Assembly (NCBI GenBank): GCA_033439795.1
Contig: JAUTDP010000011.1
Span: 2,108,001-2,172,000, forward strand
Direction: 5' to 3'
DNA: 64,000 nt
Source of the DNA: Sordaria brevicollis
Lineage: Eukaryota; Ascomycota; Sordariomycetes; Sordariales; Sordariaceae
Below the pieces are notes generated by a model. It was given only the letters and a program-made list of their open reading frames with translations. It was not told where the DNA came from and did not search any database. The stretch's first letter is position 1, and each line of letters begins with the position of its first letter. The translations under genes and the position numbers were made by a program. This document shows, piece by piece, positions 22,700-33,759 of this stretch.

Positions 22700-25053
22700 T
22701 CATCCAAAAACAACACTAACCCCCATCTCCCTACTAACCTGCCTCCACAAATCACCTCCTCCTCCTCCTTCCATTCCTCCCGGTCCTCCCATACCCTCCT
22801 GTTCATTCACCCCCTTCTCCATCCCGCACCCCAACCCAGCCTCTCCAGCATCAGCCCTTCTCCAAACCTCCCTCACAATCTCCCACGCCCTCTCTATGTT
22901 TCTCATCCCCTGCCTTTTTCTGACTTTCTCAAACGCCTGCTCCGCCAACCCCCTATCCCTTTCACCAACAGCCTCACAAGCCGCCACAAACAGCGGCCAG
23001 AGCAGCGCCCCCATCGGCCCCTCATGTTTTACCGTCGCTGCGCAGTGAAGCAAAGAGTGGTGGGTATGTTCCTGCACCGCCCTGTGACTGCGCGGATAGC
23101 CGTGTACGCTGCGGTACAGGTAGACAAAGGCCGAGTGTCGGTAGGCGAGGGCGTTGTGCCATATTGAGTGTAAGCGACTGCGTTCGGCGATGGTGGGGGA
23201 GATGATGTCGACTGGTTGGTGGGGGGTCGGGGTGGTGACTTCTTCGGCGTCGTCCGAGTCGGTTGCATCGGGGATGAAACCCGGTGGGAGTTGGGGTTGC
23301 CAGCGGGATAAGGCGGCTTCGATGGCTTGGGTTGTTGATTCTAGTTCTGTTCTCAGGACGGCGATTTTGGAGGCGGAGGCGTTGCTCCAGATGGCGGCTT
23401 GCAGGTCGGTTTTGAGCGTGACGAGGCTGGAGAGGCGGTGGATGATGGGCCATAGGGTGGTGGCCATTCCCAAGAGGGTGTCGACGTTGGATAAGGGCGA
23501 GGCGACGGGAGCGCCGAGAGGTGGGAAGGGCATGAGGCAGCCGGCGGTGGGAGCGGCCGAGAGGGGGGCGCGGCCGTTGGAGAGGGCGGCTATTACGTCG
23601 TAGAAGCGGAAGGCCTATGGACGGTTAGTGATCGGTGGTGAGTAGAGCTGAAGGGGTAGTAGGTGTAAGTACCCGTTCGAGAAAGATGCTGGTCGAATCT
23701 GATGGTTCGGGGTTAGTGCACATGATGGTGAGTGCTCCCTTGAGGTGGCCGTCGACAAGATTTGATCGGCCTCGTTGGACGAGCTAGAGGGAGTCGAGTT
23801 AGTAACGACAACTTCCAGCCATAATAACAAGGTCTAGAGGCTTACCACTTCATAGTAGATGAGCAGCATGATAGTCGCCAGAATCTCATTCCGGTTCGAC
23901 TTGGCACTCTGTTCTATCAACCTTCCTAGCCCCTGGATGGCTTGGTTGTGGAAGAACAGGGAATGCTCCTCGTTCTGAACCCCTCGATATTCCAAATGAG
24001 CGCTAGCAAGAGCAAAGATGGCGTTCAGCACAGGTGAGCTCTGCCGTGTCAATGGCAGCACCAACTGCTGGAACGGATTCCCTGTCTCCTCTCGAAAAAC
24101 GATTAGGTGGGAAAGGATATTGCAAAAGTGATCCACGAGTGCTCGTCGGTTGGGGCGGTCCGTGAATTCTGAGAATGCCGGTGAGTGGAATTCGAACAGT
24201 GGTGATGTTACCGAACATGGTGATATCATGGCAAGGTCTGGATAATAAGACGTCTGTTGTGACACTGTGGTAACGGCTGTTGTGTGGCTCGTCCATGGCT
24301 CTGCGATGTAGCTTCCATCACCATCTTGAACATCCTCTGCCAACTCTTCGACAACGGAACCGAAATCTGGCAGTGTGAATAGTGACTCTGTGGGAGAGAT
24401 GAGAGGGTAACTCGGTGTTGGTGAAGGCGCATTCCATGAGTTGCTGGCATGACTGAGGTCTGGCGTTGGTGGAAACTGGTAGTCCACCTCTGCTGAAGAT
24501 TCCGGAGGGCTCACGCTTTCGCTGTCGTAGCCAAAGTCCGACATTCGCCGTGAGAGAGATAGCCTACGGCCATCATTGTTGGATATTGTTGATGATGTAG
24601 CCAAGCTAGCCTTTCGACGCCTTCGAGGCCGAACAGCTTCGTACACACAGGTCGCTCCATGCTCGACGCAGCGTGAACATTGTGGGCGTCCCTCATCACA
24701 CTTTTTCTTCTGTGGGTATTGAGATGCTTGGTTAGAGACGGGGGCTTCGGCAAAAACGAGGAAGAAGTCGGGCCAGACCAACCTTTTCTTTGCTTTTCGG
24801 GATGTTAGCTACTTGTTATTCGGGACAGCAATCTCACGAAAAGACCGAGAGGGTACAGTACAAGGGACAAGCAGACAACGTACCAAAAGGTGCAGCCTAG
24901 AGGCGAGGTTGGTTCCAAGTTAACGGGAGAACTAGGACCGAGGAGTGCATTCCGAGTGGATACTTGATACTTACCGGCTCTTGATCGTCTCTTTGGCTCC
25001 TTTGGAGGAGCCAGTCTGGTATAAAGAAGCATTTTGACGCCGGCGGGATCCAT
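22700..25053 (-). CDS. Zn2Cys6 transcription factor, Fungal_trans_2 type, six exons with two microexons
   Basis: Exons 25053-24975, 24896-24884, 24792-24783, 24709-23846, 23783-23673 and 23614-22700 give 663 residues in one frame. All five introns (58-91 bp) start with GT and end with AG; three have clear CTAAC branch sites. The zinc cluster needs all of the first four exons: RSRAG, then C-T-F-C, then KEK, then [11 protein letters not shown]. Its cysteines are 28, 31, 38, 45, 48 and 55 (spacing 2-6-6-2-6), followed by an Arg-rich linker. The body matches the Fungal_trans_2 pattern, including [25 protein letters not shown] and [15 protein letters not shown], each hyphen being an intron. It is expected to be a nuclear regulator; target genes are unknown. 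The C-terminal 30 residues are Gly-rich. A four-codon upstream ORF precedes it. Confidence 0.85.
24783..24792 (-). other. 10-nt microexon (exon 3) of the Fungal_trans_2 regulator
   Basis: The ten bases CAAAGAAAAG lie between an AG acceptor with an upstream CTAAC and a GTTGGT donor. They supply the last base of Cys31 and the codons K-E-K. Joining exon 2 directly to exon 4 creates a TGA stop and a cluster with wrong spacing, whereas inclusion gives the exact C-x6-C spacing. Confidence 0.75.
24884..24896 (-). other. 13-nt microexon (exon 2) of the Fungal_trans_2 regulator
   Basis: GCTGCACCTTTTG, flanked by CTAG and GTACGT, completes Gly27 and encodes Cys28-Thr-Phe and the first two bases of Cys31. 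The flanking introns both contain in-frame stops if retained, and the zinc cluster cannot be built without this piece. Confidence 0.75.
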
Positions 25054-25068
25054 CTTGTTGGAAGTTTG

Positions 25069-25083
25069 TTATGGAGAAAGCAT
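25069..25083 (-). promoter_or_regulatory. Four-codon upstream ORF (M-L-S-P-stop)
   Basis: ATG CTT TCT CCA TAA lies 15 bases before the start codon of the Fungal_trans_2 regulator and is the only minus-strand ATG for about 200 bases upstream. It mirrors the minimal upstream ORF of the other Zn2Cys6 gene. Confidence 0.4.
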
Positions 25084-27013
25084 CGTTTCTTGCGTGGGAT
25101 CGGTTTGTTGCCAAGTGCCGATGGAAGGCTTGAACTGGCAGAGGACTGGGATTCTGTATGGAAATTGGAGTGAGATGATGGACCCAATAGTCTTTGACCC
25201 CTATTCCCTTGCCTCGTAGGGAAGGTGAAGGTCACTCAATTCCTTACCTTGTTTCTACTGTATGTACTGATGATAGTCGTGGGTTGGGGGAACAAGTTTT
25301 AGATCATGACCATGAGAGTGAGAAAGCAGCAGTGTTCATGATGCAGAGATGAATGGAGACTTTGATCGAAAGCAAGAAAGGAGCGGTGACTACGATATGT
25401 CATAGGGGACTGGGACTCGGAGATGGAGAGAGAGATGGAATGAGGTTATTAGCCGGTTACGTCCAACACATACGTTGACGACAACACTTGAGTCTTGCGC
25501 TTGTCCAGTGAAGGTCACGAGGGAGGCGAGCCCTGTGGTGAACAAGGGTCTTTTGTTGGGGTGCGCAGAAAAAGGACTGATGAAGCCTGTTCTCTACTGG
25601 AGAGGTTCCAACATGTTCGCTCGTCTGCCTCCGAGATTTTTCTTGTCGAGGCATGACGACCGGCTATTTCGCCCATTGTGCGGAGAAGGAAGGGGGAAAG
25701 TGCGGAGATTCCCCCACCTCGGGTAGTCTTCACCTCCACCTTCCCTCCACCTTTCCCCAGAAAGAGTAACGCGGGGAAGATGGAGTCATCATGGTCCATG
25801 GAAAGAAACAAGGACTTGGCTTCTGTTTCTGTCCAAGACTGGGGCCATTCCTTTTTCATCATTTTCTAAAATCACATTGATCCCATCCACTGATGTTCAG
25901 TGCGTGCCTGAAGCCATTTCCAAAGATGGGTTGGCGCCATTAACCGTGATCCGATCCGAGATACAGTACATATATCGGTGATATATCAGAGCCGCATTGT
26001 GATGGCGATATTGTGGTTTAAGCGACTGGCCTATATAAGTATATATCTCCTATATGTCCATCTGGGCAACCGTGGTGGAATAGATTGGGTGTTGTCAGTC
26101 AATCACGGCAGCTGTGCTAAGTCGCCTTCGCTTCTCACCTCGGTGAACAGCTTCTGGTAATCGGACCGACCACGCCGGGCACGTCGATCGGAGCACACTG
26201 CCAGAACTGCCCTTTTACCCTCAAAGCAGGCTCAGCAGGGCAATCTGTCACAAACTCTCGTACCGACATGCCGGAATCTACTAACCTTCTCACAACAGAC
26301 TTCCGCGCTCGCTCCGTCCCTTATTATAGCGATCCAAGTTGCGTTGCGCACAGATTGGCGAAGAGCGGGGAGACTTCACTCCGTACGTCGGCAAGTCTCG
26401 TTCACCAACCACCTTTACCACCCAACACGAAGCCGAGCTCTACTTTTGGTAATATGTGTTGTAACGAAAGCAAATGCAGGACACCGTTCGCAGCCTCCTT
26501 TGTCGGTTCCAAGCTACGCACCCTGGGGCACCCTGGGGCACCTTATCCTGCGCATCAATCATGTCTCTACCCGTCAACCGATGTCTAACAACGTTCGATG
26601 ATGCTACTCTTCAGCCACCTTCCCAACTCTACCTGGCCGACGGATGTTTGGGTAGAAGTCAAGCGCCTCTCGTTGTGGTACTCGTTGCTGTGCCACGCCG
26701 CTCAGCCCGACGATATAACAACTCGATATAGCCGTAGGATTCATGTGGGAAGCCCGGGGAGGAACTCAACTTGCCGCCTGTCGTCGTATTGGCGAGAAAT
26801 CGTGGAGGTGGCTTGATGTTTGCGAGATGTGGTCAACGGTGGACAAAGAGAGAAGAGTCCAGACACGTGCAAGTAAGTCTCGGGAACCAGAGCAAACTCC
26901 ACTGTTTGAGAGCGGGAAGGCCCATTGTTCTATTGTTTAGCGCTTTGACCATATGTAAGCTATGCGCTAACAATTTCCAACACTACGTATTGTCCGGTCA
27001 ACTTTCCTTCCTC
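25084..27013. other. Last normal-composition DNA before the RIP-mutated block
   Basis: I see no gene. Base composition is still ordinary and CpA/TpG are frequent. A 10-bp direct repeat (CACCCTGGGG type) is at about 26519-26541. The stretch ends at the TA duplication of the first transposon. Confidence 0.5.
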
Positions 27014-27015
27014 TA

Positions 27016-27150
27016 TTCGTCGGTTAGGGGCACAGACCATGGGCCGTGTGGGGCCTACCTTTGGGGGCCCGCTTCCAGCCAAGCCAACCTCCTCTCCTCG
27101 TCCCTCTGAGAGTCGGGAGTTTTACCTGTAACGCGCAAGCTCTATAACGC
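27016..27150. repeat. Left terminal inverted repeat of the pogo-like element
   Basis: It pairs with the right end. The tip TCGTCGGTTAGG matches exactly. An inner block around AACCTCCTCTC...TAACGCGCAAGCTCTATAACGCT matches with a few transitions. The left arm carries roughly 20-25 extra bases between tip and inner block plus a 5-bp duplication (AAGCC). It is GC-rich and hardly mutated. Confidence 0.8.
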
Positions 27151-27329
27151 TCCAAAATCAATAATCTACTATAACTTTACCAAACCTTCTTTAATCCTTT
27201 TGTAAATAACCTTAATCTATTCGTACCGTCGAACTCTATTCATTGTATATACTTTTACTATACCTATTTTTAATCTAGAGGTTATATCCCATATAGAGAA
27301 GGCCGCCCGATATTTCTTAGTAAGTTAAA

Positions 27330-30050
27330 CCGCGATTGTAACCCGATCTATTACGTTTCGAATTAAGGCTAATATTAAAGCTAAAAATAAGGGGAGAATT
27401 ATATATAAGATTATTAGCGATTTATTTAATATTAGCGAAATTATCGTTAAAAAATATATAATATTTATTAAGGATAAAAAGTTATTATTAATGGGCGTAA
27501 ATATATATCGATTATTAGTATTAACCGAAGAGGAGGATAAAGTATTTAATATTATAATCTAAATCGCTAACTATAGCTACTTCCTTATAATTAATACCTC
27601 CCTAATTAAATTAGTTAATTAATTAAGGAATTAACGACTAGCTCCTCCATTTACTTAATTATACAAATAATAGGCAATTAAATAGAGGAAATAATACTTA
27701 GAATTTGAATTCAAAGCGGCCAATTTTAAAAATATAAAACGTATAAGCGTAGAAGGCTAATTAAACTCCCTTAAAAATTAATTTAAAGAGGTTAAAATTA
27801 TTTATATTGGTTTCGATATTAAGGAAAAGAATGTTTAAAATATAAATGAATCTCCCTTTTAAGTAAGAGAGATTAAAGGAATTATAAAAGTATTTCTTAT
27901 TAATTATATCCCCTATATTATTTTAATATAATTTCTTTACTAATTAATATAGTAATAAATATTATCGGTAAAGAATAGGGTACGTATAAGAAGTATTATT
28001 TTTAATCCTAATAATAAAGAAAATTTTATTACTATCGATGTTATATTTACTGTAGTAAAAAGTATCCTATCTTTCCTAATATTTAAAACTCAAATTATAA
28101 TAAAACTCAAATTTATTTTTTTTACGTTCGATTAACGTTGATTTATATTTAATAAATTTAATAAATAAATATAGGGGAACGTATAAGCTAATTATAAAGT
28201 TAATTTAAATATAGTAATAATTAATATTATAATTAGATATAATAATATATATCGAATTATATAGTAGATTAAGTATTTTAATAAATACTCCTTTAAATTC
28301 TCTTCCTCCTTCGATAATTATACGATCGACGATTAGTTTAATATATTATTAAACTACCCTCTTCCCTTCGAAAAAATAGAAGGTATTATAATTATATTAA
28401 TAAAATTACGAATATATAGGATATTATTTATAAATAGATTTAAAGTATACGAAGACCTTAATATTTTATAATATTATAATATATTCAATATTATACCTAT
28501 CACATTGCCCTCCTATACTAGCCACGTCCTTCAACCCCTAAATATTGGCGTATATTAAGCGGTAAAAAAGGCCCATTAAAAAGCCTTAGCGGACGAAATT
28601 ATTAATAGTACTATTATTATAAATCGTATAATTTTTCTAAATAATTAGAAGAAGGTTAAAGAGGCTAGGTTTACCCGTAGCAATATTTATAAGGGGTAGG
28701 AGAAAATAGGGTTCTAGCCGTTTAAATTTAATATATAAAACGTTAAATAAATTATTATATAAATTATTAAATTAATACGCTAATTATTATAAATATCCCC
28801 CTTAGCTAATTACGAGAATTTATAAAGGTACGGTAAGAATTATTATTTTTAAAACGCTTTAAAGTTATTACGCCGCGTAAAGTATTTTATACCTTCGAAT
28901 CGCCAATTATTTAAAAACGTTTTAATATCGCTAGTTCTCTATTAAAAAGGAGTATTAATAACGCTAAAGTAGCGTTAAAAGTCTCTATTAATAGCCAATA
29001 GATAATATTCGACTAGTAAGAGCTATAATTTCGCTATATCGAAGCGGAAATATAGAAATAAAACCCGCAGCGCTATATTACTATAGGGGATAGAGCGTAT
29101 ACGAAAGAGGTTCTAAATACTAAAATAATTACTAAAGCGTTATTCGATATAGAGGAAGGTTTAAAAAAGACTTAGCGAATAAATATAACTTTTATTAAAA
29201 AAGTCGCCCTCGAAGATAATTTTAATTTTAAATAGTAATTACTATATAAACCCTAAGGTAAAAAAAAAAAAAGGTCCTATTATTAATAAAACTCCTATCC
29301 TTAATGAAAATAGTTTTATATTTATTATAAAGGATAACCCAAAATACGAGCACGTATTATACGTAAAAAAAGGATAGAATAAAATTAAAAATAAGGGTAA
29401 TAAGGCTCGTTATACTTATTTTATTAATTTATAGGGATAGAATTTCGATTTTTATATCTTTAAAATAAAAGTATAAAAGGTAATATAATTAAAGTAGGAT
29501 ATAAAGGTATTTTTAACCAATTTTAAAAATAAAGAGAATTAACGCTTCGAAGAAATAGGGAAAATTACCCTACTTTTAATATATAAAGATTACGTACCTT
29601 TTAAAACCTATAATAAGAAGAAGGCTAAGAAAATTAAGAAGGAGAATTCCTCTTTAATAGAAATTATTTTAAATAACGAGGGTATAAAAGAATTCCTAAT
29701 ATTATTAATTTTATTAAAACACCCTTATTTAATCGTTAAAAGGGTAATAAAAGTAGGACCTTCTTTAATAAAACCTTTATTTATAGGATTAACTGCATTA
29801 ATACCTTACTCTCCTCTACGTAAGAAGATTAAACCCCCCCCTTTAAAAAAGGGGAAGGAGAAGGCTATTATAAACTCTAAAGAGGAGGAGGTTATTACGG
29901 TAATTATAACGGTAGTAGGCAAGAAACTGGAGGTGCCTACCAACCGTACACGGGTTACTGTTACTATACTAGATAATTCTAGTAATTTTAAAGGTATTAA
30001 CGTAAATAAAGGTAGGGAATCTAAATTTGAATTGGAAATTATCGTATAAG
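27330..30050 (+). pseudogene. pogo/Fot1-type transposase relic
   Basis: Read through the TAA/TAG stops, the plus strand shows a helix-turn-helix start (about 27340-27470), then LTEEEDKVF...IANYSYFL...LRN-RLAPPFT, the CENP-B-like DNA-binding segment of pogo transposases. An N-(I)NES-type motif follows near 27845. The C-terminal core has ITLPSYTSHVLQPLNIGVYYAV (about 28500-28565) and KVKEARFTRSNIYKG, a well-known Fot1/pogo landmark. Codons continue in apparently coding fashion to about 30050 with a Lys-rich stretch near 29830-29880, longer than a usual Fot1 transposase. It is not functional. Exact ends and any introns are not resolved. Confidence 0.7.
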
Positions 30051-30216
30051 TAGTAGCGTATATAGGCTACCTATAGCTTCTCAATACTATAATAATATAT
30101 TACGACCTTTTTTTTAATAAAAAAATAGCATTACTAAATAGAGCTAATTATTACGAGTAACCTATATATTTTATTATATTTTTTGAGTGTATTTTGGTGG
30201 AGTTATTATATTGTGA

Positions 30217-30331
30217 GCGTTCTAGAGCGTTATAGAGCTTGCGCGTTATAGGTAAAACTCCCGACTTTCGAAGGGACTAAGAGAGGAGGTTGGCTGGACC
30301 CACCACATAGCCACAATACCTAACCGACGAG
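30217..30331. repeat. Right terminal inverted repeat of the pogo-like element
   Basis: The reverse complement of the left end, with differences mostly C/T or G/A. It becomes visibly AT-rich toward the interior. Confidence 0.8.
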
Positions 30332-30430
30332 TACGTTTCAACAATGTCTATAGGGAAACAATAATGAACTATTCGAGTGTCCAATATTTGAATTTTCCCG
30401 ATTTATATCGCCAATGTTCAATGACTTTCT

Positions 30431-30500
30431 TTCCTACACTCAAACGTCTTAACAGTCTTGGCGTATATGAAATCCGAATTGAACTGGCCACAATAAGCAA
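30431..30500. repeat. Left arm of the 70-bp inverted repeat
   Basis: It starts TTCCTACACTCAAACGTC and ends near AATAAGCAA. Its reverse complement matches 42190-42259 with seven single-base differences, all C/T or G/A, and one 3-base gap. Mutation-only-by-transition is the RIP pattern. Confidence 0.85.
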
Positions 30501-30679
30501 ATAAACAGAAATCCCCCTCACACTCGTAAAATCTAATCGATTATTTTCATTCTAATATAGAATCCATCCCTAGAATAACCTCTTTCATTCTATCAAATAA
30601 ATAAAGCAATTTAATTAATCTATTTATCTATTTATATATTAAAAAACATTATTATTATACCTCCTAAATCGATTTTGAA

Positions 30680-32525
30680 AAAATAAATTAAAAAGAAGAC
30701 CCGCCGCGGTAATATTATATCGGTTTACTTCGACGAGGATCCCGATACGACTTCCCTTATATAATTTACTATTTTTACCCGCCTTAAGAAAAAAATTCGT
30801 ATTAACAATATTATTATTAATTTATTTACGATTAAGACTCCGTTTAAGAAGGTTTTAGCTTTTAAGAAGGTTACCTTTAAAAAGAAGCCCGCCTTTAAAA
30901 AGCCCGCCCTTAAAAAGAAAATTATATTTAAGAGTAAGGGCAAAGGTAAAACGCCCGCTAAAAATCCTACCCCCGAATTGGAAATAGAGGAAGGAAAAAT
31001 AAAGGGCGAAATAGAGGGTAAAACCGCGGGCGAAACCGAAATTAAAGCGGAGAACGAATTTATATTATTTTCCCCCTTTCGTATCGAGCTTTTTAACGAC
31101 GAAGAGGAGGAGGAAGAGGATAATAGTAAGGAATTAAAGTTACTTACCTTCCTTATTTATTAGTTTTTTATTAAAAAGGTCGCCGTTAATATTTTATATA
31201 TATTTTTTAATAACGATATAATTTCTTTATTTAAAGTAATAGTATCCTAATTGCGTTAATATACTATACCCCCCCCTCCTAAACCTTCGCTCCCTAATTA
31301 TATTTAAATCGAATTTATTATTACCGGTATTTATTTTATTGCCTTTAAAATTAAATTTCCCGTTATTTTAAATAGTAGTAATTATTAAAAGATTAAAATC
31401 GAATAAAAGGATAACGCTATTGTAAATTGGCGATTTGGTATTATTTTATTTAATAAAATCCCATATTTTTAATAAGGTTATATTTAATAGACTATTATTA
31501 ATATTATTGCCGTTAAGGTTGTGTAAGAGGTTAAATTATATAGCGTTACGTATAATGCTAATATTTATAATAATAATAGTAGAAATAAGGTTATTCTTTA
31601 TATTAAAATTATTATAGCGGTCGATTTCGATAATAGGATTAATAATTTTAATAACGAGAGTATTATAAAGGTATACCTTCGTTATAATAATATTTAATAT
31701 TATATTTTTATTTTAATATTTACTTTTTATTTCGTTATATTATTTATAGCGTTCGTAACGCTTATTTCTATCGTTAGGTTAATTACTAGTTCGGTTAATA
31801 TACCCGTTACTTTTATACCCTTTTATAATATAGTTAATCCTTTTATTATTTAAATTATTTCTATTACGCCGCGGTTATCGATTATTATTATTACCTTTAA
31901 ATTTAGTATTAGTAGGAGGATTATTATTAATATAATAATAGAGGAGATCGATAGAATTAACAAAAAGGAATAGGTACGCGGTAAGTATATAGTTCGCGCT
32001 AATATATTTTATTCCATTTATAATATATAAAAGTATATTAAGGGTTATTAATATAAAAATTATACGAAGGCTATTAATTATTCATTATATTATTTAATCG
32101 ACGGCTATAAAATATATTATAATTTTTCGATAGAGGATACGGGTAAGTAGGTTAATACTATTTCGTATAAGTATATTATTATATAAAATCCCTTTGCTAA
32201 ATTATTTAAATGGATAGTAATAGTGGAGATTATTATAGTTAATAATAATTTTAATAATAGAGGGAGATGCGGTAGTATTAATAATAGCCTTCTTATTTAC
32301 GTTAATATTATTAATAATATTAATAGTAGTAATAATAGTATTAATATAGAGTCGATTATTAATTTTTTATAGGCGATTTTAATATAAATAAATTTTAATA
32401 ATAAAAAGGAGGAATGGTTATTATATTAATTATATTTATATTATTTTTACTTCTTATATTAACCGTACTACTTTTACGGTCTCCTTCCCTTTTTATATAA
32501 TTACCCTCTATATTATATTTTATAA
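30680..32525 (+). pseudogene. Unrecognised RIP-degraded ORF, Lys-rich then acidic N-terminal part
   Basis: One plus-strand frame stays coding-like for about 600 codons, broken only by TAA/TAG where CAA, CAG or TGG would be expected. It begins near KKTRRGNIISVYFDEDPD. It then has a strongly basic stretch of repeated F-K-K-x-(A/T)-F-K-K units (about 30830-30960), a Glu-rich stretch (30960-31140) with a run of acidic residues, and a longer mixed part. I recognise no domain. A nucleic-acid-binding accessory protein of the surrounding element is one guess only. Confidence 0.4.
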
Positions 32526-33339
32526 TTGCTTTTATTTATTATAATTACCTTTATAGTTAATTAAATTAATATACTAATACCGGGTATTATAGCGACTTTA
32601 CTTAATATTATTGCGTATAACGTTAATACGTTTAATATTATTAATAATATTATTAATAAATTACCCTCTAAGTATTTTACGATTGTATTTTATACTTAAT
32701 TAACCGATTACGCTACTTTAGTAGTAAAATATAACCCCTTTCCCTCCTCTATTATAAATATCAAGCGGGTATCCTTTATATCCCTTTCGATCTTTCTAAT
32801 ACCCTTTTTAATTATATTACTTTCGGTTATAAATAAATAGGAAGAATATAATTAATAAACCGTATTATTTTTACCGTTATTATTACCGTTATAAAACCGT
32901 ACGTTAACCGAATTTATTACCGAGTTTTTTAAATTTTTTTGTTAAGAATATTATATTAGTAAAAGTAAATAAACGGTTATAGTATTACGGGCGTTAATTA
33001 TATTGTAGAATATATTAAAGGGATTAAATACGGCCGTTATTAAAATTATTACCCTTCGAAATTAGCCGTATAATTAATTCGTTACCGTAGGTTTCATATT
33101 AGAATTCTATATTATTTTAAAGGATAATATTAAATAATATTTTAAATTAGAATAGTTTAATATTAGAGAAATTAACGGGTTTTAGAATTAATATACCTCT
33201 TTACCCTTTTATTATATACGTTAACCGTTATATTTATATTAAATATTTAATAAAACTTTATTACGCGATTAAATAATTTATATTTAAACGATTACGCTAT
33301 TACTTTCGAATATAGCGTTACTTAAATTCTTATTACTAT

Positions 33340-33593
33340 TGTTACGAGCGACGTAGTTACGAGAGACAAGCTTAATACGTTAAATCCAAGTCTATTATAA
33401 AATTACAAAATGAAGAAGAAAAGAAGAAAACGAACAAAGGGCGTACCCTGCACCAGGGTTTTATACCTGGGCGCGGGCGACCTACGAAGGCGGCACGCAG
33501 TTACGTGCGTTAGTACGGTCAACCTTTATTAAATAACCGCTTGAACGATAACCGGTCCGTTAAATAAGGATTTTATCCGCTAGCGCTGTAATA
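33340..33593 (-). repeat. 3' LTR of copy A1
   Basis: It aligns over its full 254 bp with 40342-40595. The outer (left) half keeps its GC-rich sequence; the inner half is RIP-mutated. Confidence 0.9.
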
Positions 33594-33596
33594 TTA

Positions 33597-33607
33597 CCCC
33601 CCCCTCC
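33597..33607 (-). other. Polypurine tract of copy A1
   Basis: Eight C then TCC on the plus strand is GGAGGGGGGGG on the element strand, three bases before the 3' LTR. It primes plus-strand DNA synthesis and fixes element orientation. Confidence 0.75.
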
Positions 33608-33759
33608 GAAAAAGATTCGCCCCGAATTTTCGAAATATTAGAATTATTATTATATATAAAGTAAATCCTTTATTTCTTAATGCCTATTATCCTCTTTAAC
33701 TTTTTTATACCCTTTTTTAAAGGAATATTATTATCCGGGTAATTTTTATCGAACTCCTT

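Larger units (their letters stand above)
27016..30331 (+). mobile_element. pogo/Fot1-like DNA transposon, RIP-inactivated
   Basis: The element is 3316 bp and flanked by TA (27014-27015 and 30332-30333), the duplication typical of the Tc1/mariner-pogo group. Its inverted ends share CGTCGGTTAGG at the tips and, after a segment of unequal length, about 75 bp including ACCTCCTCTC and GGGAGTTTTACCT. The interior is AT-rich and full of TAA/TAG. Plus-strand translation still shows pogo-type features (separate entry). It marks the sharp border between normal and RIP-mutated DNA. Confidence 0.85.

Noticed and set aside
30978..31163. Short intact ORF (61 codons) in the AT-rich block
   Set aside because: It is only the Glu-rich part of a longer RIP-broken frame, not an independent gene.
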